From Fusobacterium sp. DD2 (GTDB lineage Bacteria > Fusobacteriota > Fusobacteriia > Fusobacteriales > Fusobacteriaceae), in NCBI RefSeq assembly GCF_018205345.1, contig NZ_JADRHM010000016.1, positions 1 through 39,852 of the forward strand: a stretch of DNA of 39,852 nt. Direction: 5' to 3'. The notes beneath the pieces were generated by a model, which saw only the letters and a program-made list of their open reading frames with translations, was not told where the DNA came from and made no database searches. Position numbers and translations under genes: made by a program. Positions 18,289 to 27,833 of the stretch are shown here, piece after piece. Position 1 is the first letter of the stretch. Every line of letters begins with the position of its first letter.

Positions 18289-18747
18289 ATGAAGATTTTA
18301 GTTGTATCAGATTCTCATATGAGATTTCAGAAACTTTTGAATATATATGAGCTGGAAAAACCTGACCAGGTAATATGTGCTGGAGATCACAGTAAAGATG
18401 GAGAGGAACTCTCTTTTGTATATCCAGACACAAAATTCTATATCGTAAGAGGCAATTGCGATATATTTGACAGAAAATATAATGATGAAATGATACTTGA
18501 GCTGGAGGGACATAAAGTCCTTCTGGCTCATGGTCATGAATATGGGGTAAAATATGATTATGGCTCTATTAGGGAGAGAGCTAAGGTCTTAGGTTGCGAT
18601 ATTGTTGTATTTGGACATACCCATATTCAATATCTAGATACAGAAGATGGAATTACCCTCTTCAATCCAGGGGCTGTTAGGGATGGAGAGTATGGTATTT
18701 TATATATAGATAAAAATGGATTTGAGTTTCAGCACAGATGCTTATAA
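18289..18747 (+). CDS. YfcE/MJ0936-type metallophosphoesterase
   Basis: The 152-aa calcineurin-like phosphoesterase of the YfcE family probably hydrolyses phosphodiesters with two metal ions. The ligand motifs run in order: VSDSH (7-11), AGDH, RGNCD (His of the usual GNHD replaced by Cys, as in other MJ0936-type members), AHGHEYG and FGHTHIQYL. The protein ends close after NPGAVRDGEYGIL. It begins 4 nt after the USP-like gene and is probably co-transcribed. The substrate cannot be told from the sequence. Confidence 0.9.
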   Translation: MKILVVSDSHMRFQKLLNIYELEKPDQVICAGDHSKDGEELSFVYPDTKFYIVRGNCDIFDRKYNDEMILELEGHKVLLAHGHEYGVKYDYGSIRERAKVLGCDIVVFGHTHIQYLDTEDGITLFNPGAVRDGEYGILYIDKNGFEFQHRCL

Positions 18748-18808
18748 CCAACCATGAAAACGTTTATAATTAAAGTTTGAAATAAAAGCCTTAAATTAGG
18801 GAGGAAAA

Positions 18809-19825
18809 ATGAAAGAGAAGGTAGCACAGTTAAGAGATACTGCGGGACTTAGTATATCTAAGGCAGAGTCTTTACAACAATTAGATGAAATCAGAGTAAA
18901 GTTGCTTGGTAAAAAAGGAGCACTTACAGAAATCTCTAAAGGAATGAGAGATGTAGCTCCTGAGGATAGACCAGCTATGGGGCAACTTGTTAATGAAACA
19001 AGAGAATTTATAAGCAAAGCATTAGATGAGAAAAATGCTGAACTTAAAGAGAAAGAAAAAAATGAAAGACTGGCACAAGAGGTAATTGATATCACTCTTC
19101 CAGGAAAAAGAAATGTACTAGGTACTACACACCCTATTACAGAGACTATGGATTTTATGAAAGAGATATTTATTGAAATGGGATTTGATATTGCAGATGG
19201 TCCAGAAGTAGAAGAGGTAGCATTGAACTTTGATGCACTTAATATTCCTGAGACTCACCCATCAAGAGATATTACAGATACATTCTATATAAATGAAGAT
19301 GTTGTATTAAGAACTCAAACATCTCCAGTTCAAATCAGATATATGCAAAAACACAAACCACCATTTAGAATGATATGTCCAGGTAAAGTATATAGACCTG
19401 ACTACGATATATCACACACACCTATGTTCCACCAAATGGAAGGGTTAATGGTAGGAGAAAATATATCATTTGCTAACTTTAAAGCAATACTTACACAATC
19501 ATTAAAGAAAATATTCGGAGATACAGAGGTAAGATTCAGACCTCACTTCTTCCCATTTACAGAACCATCAGCAGAAGTGGATATTCAATGTGCTGTATGT
19601 AAGGGAAAAGGATGCAGAATGTGTAAAGATAGCGGTTGGGTAGAGATCATGGGATGCGGAATGGTTGACCCTGAAGTATTAAAAGCAGTAGGCTATGACC
19701 CAGATGAAGTAAGCGGATTTGCCTTTGGAATGGGTATTGAAAGAGTAGCTATGCTAAGACATGGAATAAATGACTTAAGAGCTTTCTTTGAAAATGATGT
19801 AAGATTTTTAAAACAATTTAAGTAA
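18809..19825 (+). CDS. pheS: phenylalanyl-tRNA synthetase alpha subunit
   Basis: PheS is the catalytic subunit of the alpha2-beta2 synthetase that charges tRNA-Phe. The 338-aa protein has an N-terminal coiled coil (residues 1-85) that contacts tRNA, then class II motifs: motif 2 region RMICPGKVYRPDYDISHTPMFHQMEG, the CAVCKGKGCRMCKDSGW cysteine cluster typical of PheS, and motif 3 FGMGIERVAMLRHGINDLR. GGGAGGAAAA precedes the start. pheT follows after 15 nt. I saw no T-box or attenuator leader in the 61 nt before it. Confidence 0.97.
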   Translation: MKEKVAQLRDTAGLSISKAESLQQLDEIRVKLLGKKGALTEISKGMRDVAPEDRPAMGQLVNETREFISKALDEKNAELKEKEKNERLAQEVIDITLPGKRNVLGTTHPITETMDFMKEIFIEMGFDIADGPEVEEVALNFDALNIPETHPSRDITDTFYINEDVVLRTQTSPVQIRYMQKHKPPFRMICPGKVYRPDYDISHTPMFHQMEGLMVGENISFANFKAILTQSLKKIFGDTEVRFRPHFFPFTEPSAEVDIQCAVCKGKGCRMCKDSGWVEIMGCGMVDPEVLKAVGYDPDEVSGFAFGMGIERVAMLRHGINDLRAFFENDVRFLKQFK

Positions 19826-19840
19826 TTCTGGAGGAGAATA

Positions 19841-22228
19841 ATGTTAATTTCTTTAGACTGGTTAAAACAGTACGTAGATATAAAAGAGAATTTAAAAGAG
19901 CTAGATAACGCCTTGACTATGATTGGTCAAGAGGTTGAAGCTATAGATATTCAAGGTAAAGATCTTGATAATGTAGTAGTAGGACAGATAGTTGAATATG
20001 GAAAACACCCAAATTCAGATAGACTTACACTACTTAAAGTAAATGTTGGAAAGGATGAACCATTACAAATCGTATGTGGAGCACCTAACCACAAATTAGG
20101 AGATAAGGTAGTAGTTGCAACTATTGGTGCAGTACTTCCTGGAGATTTCAAAATCAAAAAAAGCAAGATAAGAGATGTTGAATCTTTTGGAATGCTTTGC
20201 TCAGAAGTAGAATTAGGACTTGGAGAAGATGCAGATGGAATAATTATCCTTCCTGAAGATGCTCCAGTTGGAGAAGAGTATAGAAAATATGCAGGACTTG
20301 ACGATGTTATATTCGAACTTGAAATAACACCAAATAGACCTGACTGCCTATCTCACATAGGAATAGCAAGAGAAATTGCTGCATACTATGGAAGAAAGGT
20401 AAAATACCCAGTAGCAAACTTTACAGAGACTATTGAATCAACTACAAAATACGCTAAAGTAACAGTTGAAGATAAAGAGAGATGTAAAAGATATAGAGGT
20501 AGAGTAATCACTAATGTTAAAGTTGGAGAATCTCCTGAATGGCTAAAGAAGAGAATTAGAGCTATGGGAATGCACCCTATTAACAACATAGTGGATATTA
20601 CAAACTTCGTAATGTTTGAATACAACCAACCAATGCATGCTTTTGACCTTGATAAAGTTGAAAATGGAAGCGTTGTAGTAAGAAGTGCAACACCTGGAGA
20701 AAAGATAACTACACTTGATGGTGTTGAAAGAGAATTAAATAACGAAGAGTTAGTTATAGCTAATGATGACAAGGCTATTGCAATAGCAGGAATCATAGGA
20801 GGAGTGGAAACAGAGATCACTTCTGAAACTAAGAATATATTCCTTGAAGTAGCAAATTTTGAGCCTTCAAATATAAGAAAAACTGCCAGAAGATTAGGTG
20901 TTACTACTGAATCTTCATACAGAAATGAAAGAGGAATGGACCCTGAGGGAGTAGCAGAAGCAAGTGACAGAGCTGTAGCTCTAATTGTTGAAATAGCTGG
21001 TGGAGAGGTTCTTGACGGAGCTATTGACAGATATGTTGAAAAACCTCAAAAATTCGAAATTCCTTTAAGCTTTGAAAAATTAAACAAATTCGTTGGAAAG
21101 GAAATATCTGAAGATGTAGTTGGTAAGATATTAAGTAACCTTGGATTAGGAATTAAAAAACTATCTCAGGATACTATAATAGTAACACCACCTTCATTTA
21201 GAGGAGACCTTACAAGAACTGCAGATATCTATGAAGAGATTATCAGAATGTATGGATTTGACAATATTGAAGCTATTATGCCAGTAGAAAATATTCAAGC
21301 TGGAACAAGAGAACCAAATGTTGAATTAACTGATGAAGCTAAGAAAATCATAAGAGAGATAGGATTACAAGAGGTAGTAAACTACTCATTTATTCCTAGA
21401 AATGCAGTGGAAATCTTAAATATAAAGGACCCAGTTATCAATATAAGCAACCCATTAAGTGAAGATATGGCTATATTAAGACCAACACTTATGTGGAGCT
21501 TACTTGCAAATATAAGAGACAACATAAACAGAAACCAATTTGATTTAAGACTTGCAGAAGTATCTAGAATATTCACACCTGGAGAAAAACTTGCAAATGA
21601 AGAGTTAAGAATCTGTATAGGACTTGCTGGAAGACCAGAAAGAACTCTATGGAATCCAAAACCAGAATCATATGATTTCTACACAATAAAAGGATATGTT
21701 GAAAAGGTAATGGACTTCCTTGGAATAGCAAGATACAGACTTTCTAGAACAACTGATGCTAACTTCCACCCAGGAAGAAGTGCAGAGATCTCTATTGGAA
21801 ATGATGTAGTTGGAGTATTTGGAGAGATCCACCCAGACGTTCAGGAAAAAATGGAAATCAAAAGAGAAAGAGTGTATATTGCAGAGTTAAATCTTGCAAA
21901 ACTTGCTAAATACAGAAAGAAAACTATAAAATATGAAAGCATTGTTAAATATCCAGAAGTAACAAGAGACTTAGCTATCGTTCTTGATAGAGATGTACTT
22001 GTTGGAGATATGGTAGATGCAATAAAAAGAGTATCACCTCTAATTGAAAAAGTTGATATATTTGACGTATATCAAGGTGAGAAGATAGATGCAGATAAGA
22101 AATCAGCAGCTATAAGCATTGTACTTAGAAATAAAACTAAGACACTTGATGAAAAAGAGATCAATGGAGTAATTGAAAAAGTTCTTGCTCTAATTGCAAA
22201 AGAATACAAAGGACAAATTAGACAATAA
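19841..22228 (+). CDS. pheT: phenylalanyl-tRNA synthetase beta subunit
   Basis: PheT is the structural and editing subunit. The 795-aa full-length protein contains the tRNA-binding EMAP/OB domain (about 40-150; VVGQIVEYGKHPNSDRL), the B3/B4 editing domain (about 205-375), the B5 domain (about 395-470) and the core domain. The C-terminal ferredoxin-fold anticodon-binding domain (about 700-795) contains YPEVTRDLAIVLDRDV. GGAGGAGAATA gives a strong start. Paired with pheS in an operon that ends at the terminator downstream. Confidence 0.97.
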   Translation: MLISLDWLKQYVDIKENLKELDNALTMIGQEVEAIDIQGKDLDNVVVGQIVEYGKHPNSDRLTLLKVNVGKDEPLQIVCGAPNHKLGDKVVVATIGAVLPGDFKIKKSKIRDVESFGMLCSEVELGLGEDADGIIILPEDAPVGEEYRKYAGLDDVIFELEITPNRPDCLSHIGIAREIAAYYGRKVKYPVANFTETIESTTKYAKVTVEDKERCKRYRGRVITNVKVGESPEWLKKRIRAMGMHPINNIVDITNFVMFEYNQPMHAFDLDKVENGSVVVRSATPGEKITTLDGVERELNNEELVIANDDKAIAIAGIIGGVETEITSETKNIFLEVANFEPSNIRKTARRLGVTTESSYRNERGMDPEGVAEASDRAVALIVEIAGGEVLDGAIDRYVEKPQKFEIPLSFEKLNKFVGKEISEDVVGKILSNLGLGIKKLSQDTIIVTPPSFRGDLTRTADIYEEIIRMYGFDNIEAIMPVENIQAGTREPNVELTDEAKKIIREIGLQEVVNYSFIPRNAVEILNIKDPVINISNPLSEDMAILRPTLMWSLLANIRDNINRNQFDLRLAEVSRIFTPGEKLANEELRICIGLAGRPERTLWNPKPESYDFYTIKGYVEKVMDFLGIARYRLSRTTDANFHPGRSAEISIGNDVVGVFGEIHPDVQEKMEIKRERVYIAELNLAKLAKYRKKTIKYESIVKYPEVTRDLAIVLDRDVLVGDMVDAIKRVSPLIEKVDIFDVYQGEKIDADKKSAAISIVLRNKTKTLDEKEINGVIEKVLALIAKEYKGQIRQ

Positions 22229-22235
22229 CTGTTAT

Positions 22236-22287
22236 AGAGTGGAAAAAGCTGGGAGAGTGAAAGCTTTCTCCACTCTTTCTTTTTTAT
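22236..22287 (+). terminator. pheST terminator
   Basis: AGAGTGGA (22236-22243) pairs with TCCACTCT (22269-22276), with an inner AAGCT/AGCTT pairing, followed by a T-rich tract. Confidence 0.85.
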
Positions 22288-22304
22288 AAACTCAGGGAGT
22301 TTTG

Positions 22305-23330
22305 ATGAAAAGAGAGAATAATATAGATGGATTGAGAGTCCTTGCATGCTTTATGGTGATAATAATCCATTTGGCATCTGACTATATAGTTGACTATATG
22401 GAGATAGGTGGAAGTTATTTTACCTGGGCAAATATATATGACTCAATGTGCAGAGTAGCAGTACCCCTATTTGTAATAATAAGTGGACGGTATGCTCTTT
22501 GGGATCAAGGTAATATTGATTATAAAGAATATTATAAAAAGGTATGGAAAAAGATATATATTCCCACTCTTATATGGAGTGTAGTGTATTTTGGATTTTT
22601 CTATTTACAGATTTATATAAAGGGAGATAAAAACTGGTGGTTACCAGTAAAGGCATTTTATGAAGGAGCACCATACTATCATATGTGGTACCTTTATATG
22701 TGCATAGGTCTTTACCTTCTAACACCTTTCCTTATAAGGCTACGCTTTAAAATAGGAGAGGAGAATTTTAGAAAATTAGGTTATACATTTTTAATATTTG
22801 GAATAATTCTTGTGGCGACACAGGAGCTACTTATAAAAATCAGATTTTATGAGAGAGATGATATGTTGAGGTATCTTAAATATTTCTGGTACTTTAACTA
22901 TTTCAGATTTTTAAACTATATAGGCTATTTTATCCTGGGATACTCATTAAAAGATGTAAAGGTTAGCCGGAATTGGGGACTGGCAGGTACATTTTTATCC
23001 CTGGGAAGTATGTGTGTTGCTATGCAATATACAAAATCTGTGATAGTCTATAACTATAACCTGCCTTTTGTGGCAGGAGGAGCTTTTTTGCTCTATTTCA
23101 CTTTTAACAATTTAAAATTTGGCTACAATTTTAAAAACCTAGCTGGACACACATTTAATGTATATCTGGTTCACGCTATGATTATAACTGTGCTAACCTT
23201 TGTGATAAGATGGCTTTTAGGCATCTATCCAAGTCCAGTGTGGTTTATCCCTCTAGGTGGAGGGTTTGTATTTATTGCGTCTTTATTATTTTCTATAGGG
23301 TTGGAGAAAATATTGAGGTATATAAAATAA
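22305..23330 (+). CDS. acyltransferase 3 family membrane protein
   Basis: The 341-aa polytopic protein has about ten hydrophobic segments. The N-terminus NIDGLRVLACFMVIIIHLAS carries the family's conserved Asp-Gly-Leu-Arg and His, and the segment with RVAVPLFVIISGRYAL is typical of the OafA/WecH-like group. Members transfer acetyl or other acyl groups to polysaccharide, lipid or peptidoglycan at the membrane. The acceptor is unknown. CAGGGAG supports ATG 22305 rather than the TTG just before it. The gene lies 15 nt before the serine dehydratase gene, though shared function is not obvious. Confidence 0.9.
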   Translation: MKRENNIDGLRVLACFMVIIIHLASDYIVDYMEIGGSYFTWANIYDSMCRVAVPLFVIISGRYALWDQGNIDYKEYYKKVWKKIYIPTLIWSVVYFGFFYLQIYIKGDKNWWLPVKAFYEGAPYYHMWYLYMCIGLYLLTPFLIRLRFKIGEENFRKLGYTFLIFGIILVATQELLIKIRFYERDDMLRYLKYFWYFNYFRFLNYIGYFILGYSLKDVKVSRNWGLAGTFLSLGSMCVAMQYTKSVIVYNYNLPFVAGGAFLLYFTFNNLKFGYNFKNLAGHTFNVYLVHAMIITVLTFVIRWLLGIYPSPVWFIPLGGGFVFIASLLFSIGLEKILRYIK

Positions 23331-23345
23331 AAGTGGAGGTAGTAT

Positions 23346-24554
23346 ATGGATACGTTAAAGGAATTATTTAAGATTGGAAATGGACCATCGAGTTCCCATA
23401 CAATGGGACCAGAAAGAGCAGCTAGAAGATTTAAGGAGAAAAATCCAGATGCTGTAAGATTTGAAGTTGAGCTATATGGATCACTTGCACTTACAGGTAA
23501 AGGGCACTTAACAGACTGGATAATCAAGAAAACACTTATCCCTGCACCTACAGAGATCATATGGAAACCTGAGTATATTCACCCTTATCACCCAAATGGA
23601 ATGTTGTTTAGAGCTTACGATGGGCACGATAAGAAGATTGATGAATGGCTGGTATTCTCAGTTGGTGGAGGAACAATAATGGAACTTAACCAGGCGAGAC
23701 ATGGTGGAAGTAAGGTATATAACTTCAATAAGATGTCTCAGATTAAACAGTGGTGTAATGAGAACCAGAAAGAGCTTTGGGAATATGTAGTTGAATGTGA
23801 AGGAGAGGGAATATTTGACTATCTTATCCAAATCTGGGAAGCTATGGAAGATGCAGTACAAAGAGGTATAGTGGCAACAGGAGTACTTCCAGGAACACTT
23901 AAATACCCAAGAAAAGCATCTATATTCTATAGAAAATCAAGAGCAAATCACACTAAGAGTGGATTTGTTGGAAGAATATTTGCTTACTCACTTGCAGTTG
24001 CAGAGGAAAATGGAAGTGGAGGAAGAGTAGTTACAGCTCCTACATGTGGATCTTGTGGAGTAATACCTGGACTTCTATATGCAATGAAAGAGGAGTATGA
24101 AATAGATGAAAAGGATATCTTAAAAGGACTTGCAATAGCAGGAATAATAGGTAACCTTATTAAAGAAAATGCAACAATTTCAGGAGCTGAAGGTGGATGT
24201 CAGGCTGAAGTTGGATCAGCATGTTCAATGGCTGCAGCAATGGCTTGTTTCCTATTAGGAGGAAGCCTAGACCAGATAGAATATGCAGCAGAAATGGCAC
24301 TTGAACACCACTTAGGACTGACTTGTGACCCTGTAGGAGGATATGTACAGGTTCCATGTATTGAAAGAAACGCAGCTGCAGCATCAAGAGCACTTGAATC
24401 AGCAGTATATTGTCTGTATACAGATGGAAAAAACAGAGTTACCTTTGACCAGGTAGTACTTACTATGGGTCAAACAGGTAAGGATATGAAAGAAGAATAT
24501 AGAGAAACATCTCTAGGAGGACTTGCTAAATTTACATTTAATGCAACATGCTAG
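23346..24554 (+). CDS. sdaA: L-serine ammonia-lyase, iron-sulfur, single chain
   Basis: The 402-aa enzyme deaminates L-serine to pyruvate and ammonia, a main catabolic route in amino-acid-fermenting fusobacteria. The N-terminal beta-subunit domain opens GNGPSSSHTMGPERAA. The alpha domain holds TAPTCGSCGVIPG, EAEGGCQAEVGSACSMAAA-like segments and GLTCDPVGGYVQVPCIERN; cysteines in these motifs bind the [4Fe-4S] cluster. In some clostridia the enzyme is split in two chains; here it is fused, so paralogue naming (sdaA/sdaB) is arbitrary. TGGAGGTAGT precedes the ATG. Confidence 0.93.
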   Translation: MDTLKELFKIGNGPSSSHTMGPERAARRFKEKNPDAVRFEVELYGSLALTGKGHLTDWIIKKTLIPAPTEIIWKPEYIHPYHPNGMLFRAYDGHDKKIDEWLVFSVGGGTIMELNQARHGGSKVYNFNKMSQIKQWCNENQKELWEYVVECEGEGIFDYLIQIWEAMEDAVQRGIVATGVLPGTLKYPRKASIFYRKSRANHTKSGFVGRIFAYSLAVAEENGSGGRVVTAPTCGSCGVIPGLLYAMKEEYEIDEKDILKGLAIAGIIGNLIKENATISGAEGGCQAEVGSACSMAAAMACFLLGGSLDQIEYAAEMALEHHLGLTCDPVGGYVQVPCIERNAAAASRALESAVYCLYTDGKNRVTFDQVVLTMGQTGKDMKEEYRETSLGGLAKFTFNATC

Positions 24555-24580
24555 GGAGAAAAGAAGGAGAAAATTAACAG

Positions 24581-25141
24581 ATGAAGTTGGTAGTAGGACT
24601 GGGAAATCCAGGGAGCAAATATGAGCACACAAGACATAATGTTGGTTTTGATGTACTTGGAAAACTTCAGGATAAACTTGGAGTAACAAATGAAAGAGAA
24701 AAATTTCAGGGACTGATAAGTGAGGCAAATGTAAATGGAGAGAAGGTTTTACTTTTAAAACCTCAGACATTTATGAATCTCAGTGGAAATTCAATAATTG
24801 AAGTTGTAAATTTCTATAAATTGGATCCTGCACATGATCTTATTGTTATATATGACGATATGGATCTGCCAGTAGGTAAATTAAGAATAAAGGAAAAAGG
24901 AAGCTCAGGAGGGCATAATGGAATAAAATCTATTATATCTCATCTTGGAGACCAGTTTTTACGTATCAAATGTGGTATAGGTAAAAGTCAATATGACACA
25001 GTGGACTACGTACTTGGACAGTTCTCAAAAGAGGAAAGAGAAGAAGTGGACAAGATGATGGACAGTGCAGTGAGCTGTGCAGTTGATATGATAAATGATG
25101 TAAAACTTCAGAATATAATGCAGAAGTACAATAAAAAATAG
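24581..25141 (+). CDS. pth: peptidyl-tRNA hydrolase
   Basis: Pth cleaves peptidyl-tRNA released from stalled ribosomes. The 186-aa protein is standard length. The signature KLVVGLGNPGSKYEHTRHNVG holds the catalytic His20 equivalent. KPQTFMNLSGNS, YDDMDLPVGKLRI and GSSGGHNGIKSI are all present. AAGGAGAAAATTAAC precedes the start. It is probably the last gene of the acyltransferase-sdaA-pth run. Confidence 0.97.
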   Translation: MKLVVGLGNPGSKYEHTRHNVGFDVLGKLQDKLGVTNEREKFQGLISEANVNGEKVLLLKPQTFMNLSGNSIIEVVNFYKLDPAHDLIVIYDDMDLPVGKLRIKEKGSSGGHNGIKSIISHLGDQFLRIKCGIGKSQYDTVDYVLGQFSKEEREEVDKMMDSAVSCAVDMINDVKLQNIMQKYNKK

Positions 25142-25193
25142 CAACCAGAAACATTAAAATTACAGTTAAGTAAAAAACTTGATATAGTTTTAT

Positions 25194-25222
25194 AAGGAGC
25201 TGGCTTAGGCTGGCTCTTTATA
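25194..25222 (+). terminator. weak terminator after pth
   Basis: GAGCTGGC (25197-25204) pairs with GCTGGCTC (25209-25216), including two G-U pairs, followed by TTTATATT. It is weaker than the other terminators in the window. Confidence 0.5.
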
Positions 25223-25260
25223 TTGCAAAAATAATTATACAAATATTAGATGTTAAATAT

Positions 25261-25313
25261 AACTTATCATTTAAAATATTAATAGTTATTATTTCAAATA
25301 TATCTGATAAGTT
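25261..25313. promoter_or_regulatory. inverted repeat upstream of the rnf operon
   Basis: AACTTATCA (25261-25269) and TGATAAGTT (25305-25313) are perfect complements 35 nt apart. A second TGATAAAGTT follows the right arm directly. This lies in the 380-nt gap before rnfC, about 140 nt before its -35 box. It could be a pair of regulator sites; nothing else in the gap is distinctive apart from the terminator and promoter. Confidence 0.3.
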
Positions 25314-25452
25314 TGATAAAGTTAAACAGCGGAAACTGGCTTTTTATATGGAAATGATAAATTCATGACCTGTAGAGTCAAAAATGATTTAAAAACAGTA
25401 AATTTAATACAGAAACGTAACAAAAAGTAATGGAGAAATAAGTAAAAAAATA

Positions 25453-25481
25453 TTGAGAAATACTATTAAATATGATACACT
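25453..25481 (+). promoter_or_regulatory. rnf operon promoter
   Basis: TTGAGA (25453-25458), a 17-nt spacer and TACACT (25476-25481), about 43 nt before the rnfC start. Confidence 0.55.
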
Positions 25482-25523
25482 TAGTTTAGTAGTAATTAAC
25501 TTTATATCGAAAGGAGATTGATT

Positions 25524-26837
25524 ATGAGATTTTTTGGTTTTAGAGGAGGAGTTCATCCACCTGAAAATAAACTTCAAACAGAAAATGCACCTGTTGAAGT
25601 ATTAAAAGCACCAAAAATGATATATGTAGCACTATTGCAACATATCGGATCACCACTAGATCCATTGGTAAAAATCGGTGATAAGGTATTAAAAGGACAA
25701 AAAATTGCTGATTCACAAGCATTTATGTCTTCACCTATCCATTCTCCTGTAAGTGGAACTGTTAAGAAAATTGAACAGCACGTATTTCCACTAATGGGAA
25801 GAATTAACACAGTGATCATTGAAAATGACGAGCAAGATACATGGGCAGAATTACCAAAGATTGAAAACTGGGAAACTGCAGACAAAAAAGATCTACTTGC
25901 AATGATCAGAGAAAAAGGAATAGTAGGAATAGGAGGGGCAAGTTTTCCTACACACATTAAATTAAATCCTCCAGCAGACACAAAAATTGATACATTATTA
26001 TTAAATGGAGCTGAATGCGAACCTTACTTAAACTCAGACAACAGATTAATGCTTGAGCATCCAGAAAAAATAATAAAAGGTATCCAAATAATCAAGAAAA
26101 TACTTGGAGTTGAAACTGCTATCGTTGGTATAGAAGAAAACAAACCTCAAGCAATTGCTTCAATGCAAAAAGCTGCAGAGGGAACAGGAATAGAGATCGC
26201 TCCACTGAAGACAAAATACCCTCAAGGTGGAGAAAAACAACTTATTAAAGCTGTTTTAGATAGACAAGTTCCATCTGGAAAACTTCCATCAGCTGTAGGT
26301 GTTGTTGTACAAAATACAGGAACTGCAGCAGCTATCTATGACGGAATTGTAAATGGAATTCCATTAATAGAAAAAGTAGTTACAGTATCTGGAAAAGGAA
26401 TAGCAAATCCTAAGAACGTAAAAGTTGCTATAGGAACACCATTCTCATATCTATTAGACCACTGCGGTGTAAATAGAGAGATAGTTGATAAATTAGTAAT
26501 GGGAGGACCTATGATGGGAATGGCACAATTCTCAGAAGAGGCACCAGTTATTAAAGGAACTTCAGGATTATTAGCTTTAACAAAAGAAGAAACAAACCCA
26601 TACAAACCAAAATCATGTATAGGTTGTGCAAAATGTGTTGACGCATGTCCTATGGGATTAGAACCATTAATGTTTGCAAGACTTGCAGCATTTGAACAAT
26701 GGGATAAGATAGGAGCATATAATTTAATGGATTGTATCGAGTGTGGATCATGTGCTTACATATGTCCAGCTAATAGACCATTAACAGAAGCTATCAAAAT
26801 AGGAAAAGCTAAATTAAGAGCTATGAAAAAGAAATAA
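25524..26837 (+). CDS. rnfC: Rnf complex subunit C
   Basis: RnfC carries electrons between NAD and the iron-sulfur subunit of the membrane Rnf complex, which couples ferredoxin oxidation to NAD reduction and ion export. The ~437-aa protein begins MRFFGFRGGVHPPENK, has a barrel-sandwich segment (about 40-90) and the NADH/FMN-binding region GIVGIGGASFPTHIK, then LLNGAECEPYLNSDNRL. Near the C-terminus are two [4Fe-4S] motifs, CIGCAKCVDACP and CIECGSCAYICP. The ATG at 25524 is favoured by AAGGAG 7 nt upstream. It is the first gene of rnfCDGEAB. Confidence 0.96.
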   Translation: MRFFGFRGGVHPPENKLQTENAPVEVLKAPKMIYVALLQHIGSPLDPLVKIGDKVLKGQKIADSQAFMSSPIHSPVSGTVKKIEQHVFPLMGRINTVIIENDEQDTWAELPKIENWETADKKDLLAMIREKGIVGIGGASFPTHIKLNPPADTKIDTLLLNGAECEPYLNSDNRLMLEHPEKIIKGIQIIKKILGVETAIVGIEENKPQAIASMQKAAEGTGIEIAPLKTKYPQGGEKQLIKAVLDRQVPSGKLPSAVGVVVQNTGTAAAIYDGIVNGIPLIEKVVTVSGKGIANPKNVKVAIGTPFSYLLDHCGVNREIVDKLVMGGPMMGMAQFSEEAPVIKGTSGLLALTKEETNPYKPKSCIGCAKCVDACPMGLEPLMFARLAAFEQWDKIGAYNLMDCIECGSCAYICPANRPLTEAIKIGKAKLRAMKKK

Positions 26838-26888
26838 GAATAGCCAATAAAAGATAACACAGAGTTATTAAGTTGTCAGGAGGGAAAA

Positions 26889-27833
26889 GTGACTAATATT
26901 TTGAAAATGGGGCCATCGCCTCATATAAGAACATCAGAAACAGTTGAAAAAGTAATGTATGATGTAATTATAGCATTAGTTCCAGCATTCTTGTTTGCTG
27001 TATACGTATTCGGTATGAGAGCATTCATAGTAACTGCAGTGTCTATACTTACTTGTATTGTTACTGAATTTATCTGTCAAAAAATAATGAAACAGGAAGT
27101 ATCTGTATTTGACGGTAGTGCTATATTAACAGGAATTTTATTCTCATTTGTTATTCCAGTTATTATGCCATTACCTTACGTTATAGTAGGTTGTGTTGTA
27201 TCTATCGGATTAGGAAAAATGGTTTTCGGTGGATTAGGACACAATGTATTTAACCCAGCATTAGTAGGAAGAGCATTTGTTCAAGCTTCTTGGCCAGTTG
27301 CAATCACTACATTTGCATATGATGGAAAAGGTGGAGCTACAGTTCTTGACGCAATGAAGAGAGGACTAGATCTTAACACTGCATTAATCGAAGGTGGAAA
27401 CCCTTACATGCAAGCATTCATCGGAAGAATGGGAGGATGTATCGGAGAGGTTTCAGCTTTAGCACTATTAATCGGTGGAATCTACCTAATTATTAAAAAA
27501 CAAATTGACTGGAAAGTACCAGCAATCATAATTGGTACTGTATTTGTATTGACATGGGCAATGGGTGGAGACCCAATAATGCATATATTCTCAGGAGGAT
27601 TATTCCTAGGAGCATTCTTCATGGCTACAGATATGGTTACAAGTCCATATACAACAAAAGGAAGAGTAATATTTGCATTCTTCTTAGGACTTCTAATTTC
27701 ACTTATTAGAATGAAAGGTGGATATCCTGAAGGAGTTGCATATTCTATCTTGATAATGAACGGATTCGTTCCATTAATCAATAGATATACTAAACCTAAA
27801 AAATTTGGTGAGGTGAAAGCTAATGAAAAATAG
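26889..27833 (+). CDS. rnfD: Rnf complex subunit D
   Basis: The 314-aa integral membrane subunit has about nine or ten hydrophobic segments. It starts at GTG 26889, with AGGAGGG upstream, and reads TNILKMGPSPHIRTSETVEK, a classic RnfD N-terminus. The GGATVLDAMKRG segment (about 150) is the position where RnfD carries covalent FMN on a threonine (consensus SGAT), here with Gly in the first place. The signature GGLGHNVFNPALVGRAF is intact. The end overlaps rnfG by 11 nt. Confidence 0.95.
   Translation: MTNILKMGPSPHIRTSETVEKVMYDVIIALVPAFLFAVYVFGMRAFIVTAVSILTCIVTEFICQKIMKQEVSVFDGSAILTGILFSFVIPVIMPLPYVIVGCVVSIGLGKMVFGGLGHNVFNPALVGRAFVQASWPVAITTFAYDGKGGATVLDAMKRGLDLNTALIEGGNPYMQAFIGRMGGCIGEVSALALLIGGIYLIIKKQIDWKVPAIIIGTVFVLTWAMGGDPIMHIFSGGLFLGAFFMATDMVTSPYTTKGRVIFAFFLGLLISLIRMKGGYPEGVAYSILIMNGFVPLINRYTKPKKFGEVKANEK

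Noticed and set aside
18748-18808. T-box or Phe-leader attenuator before pheS
   Set aside because: The gap is only 61 nt, with no leader peptide rich in Phe, no T-box sequence and no terminator hairpin.
20386-20820. A 144-aa reverse frame inside pheT
   Set aside because: Shadow frame of a conserved synthetase domain; its serine/leucine-rich composition is what antisense of such codons yields.
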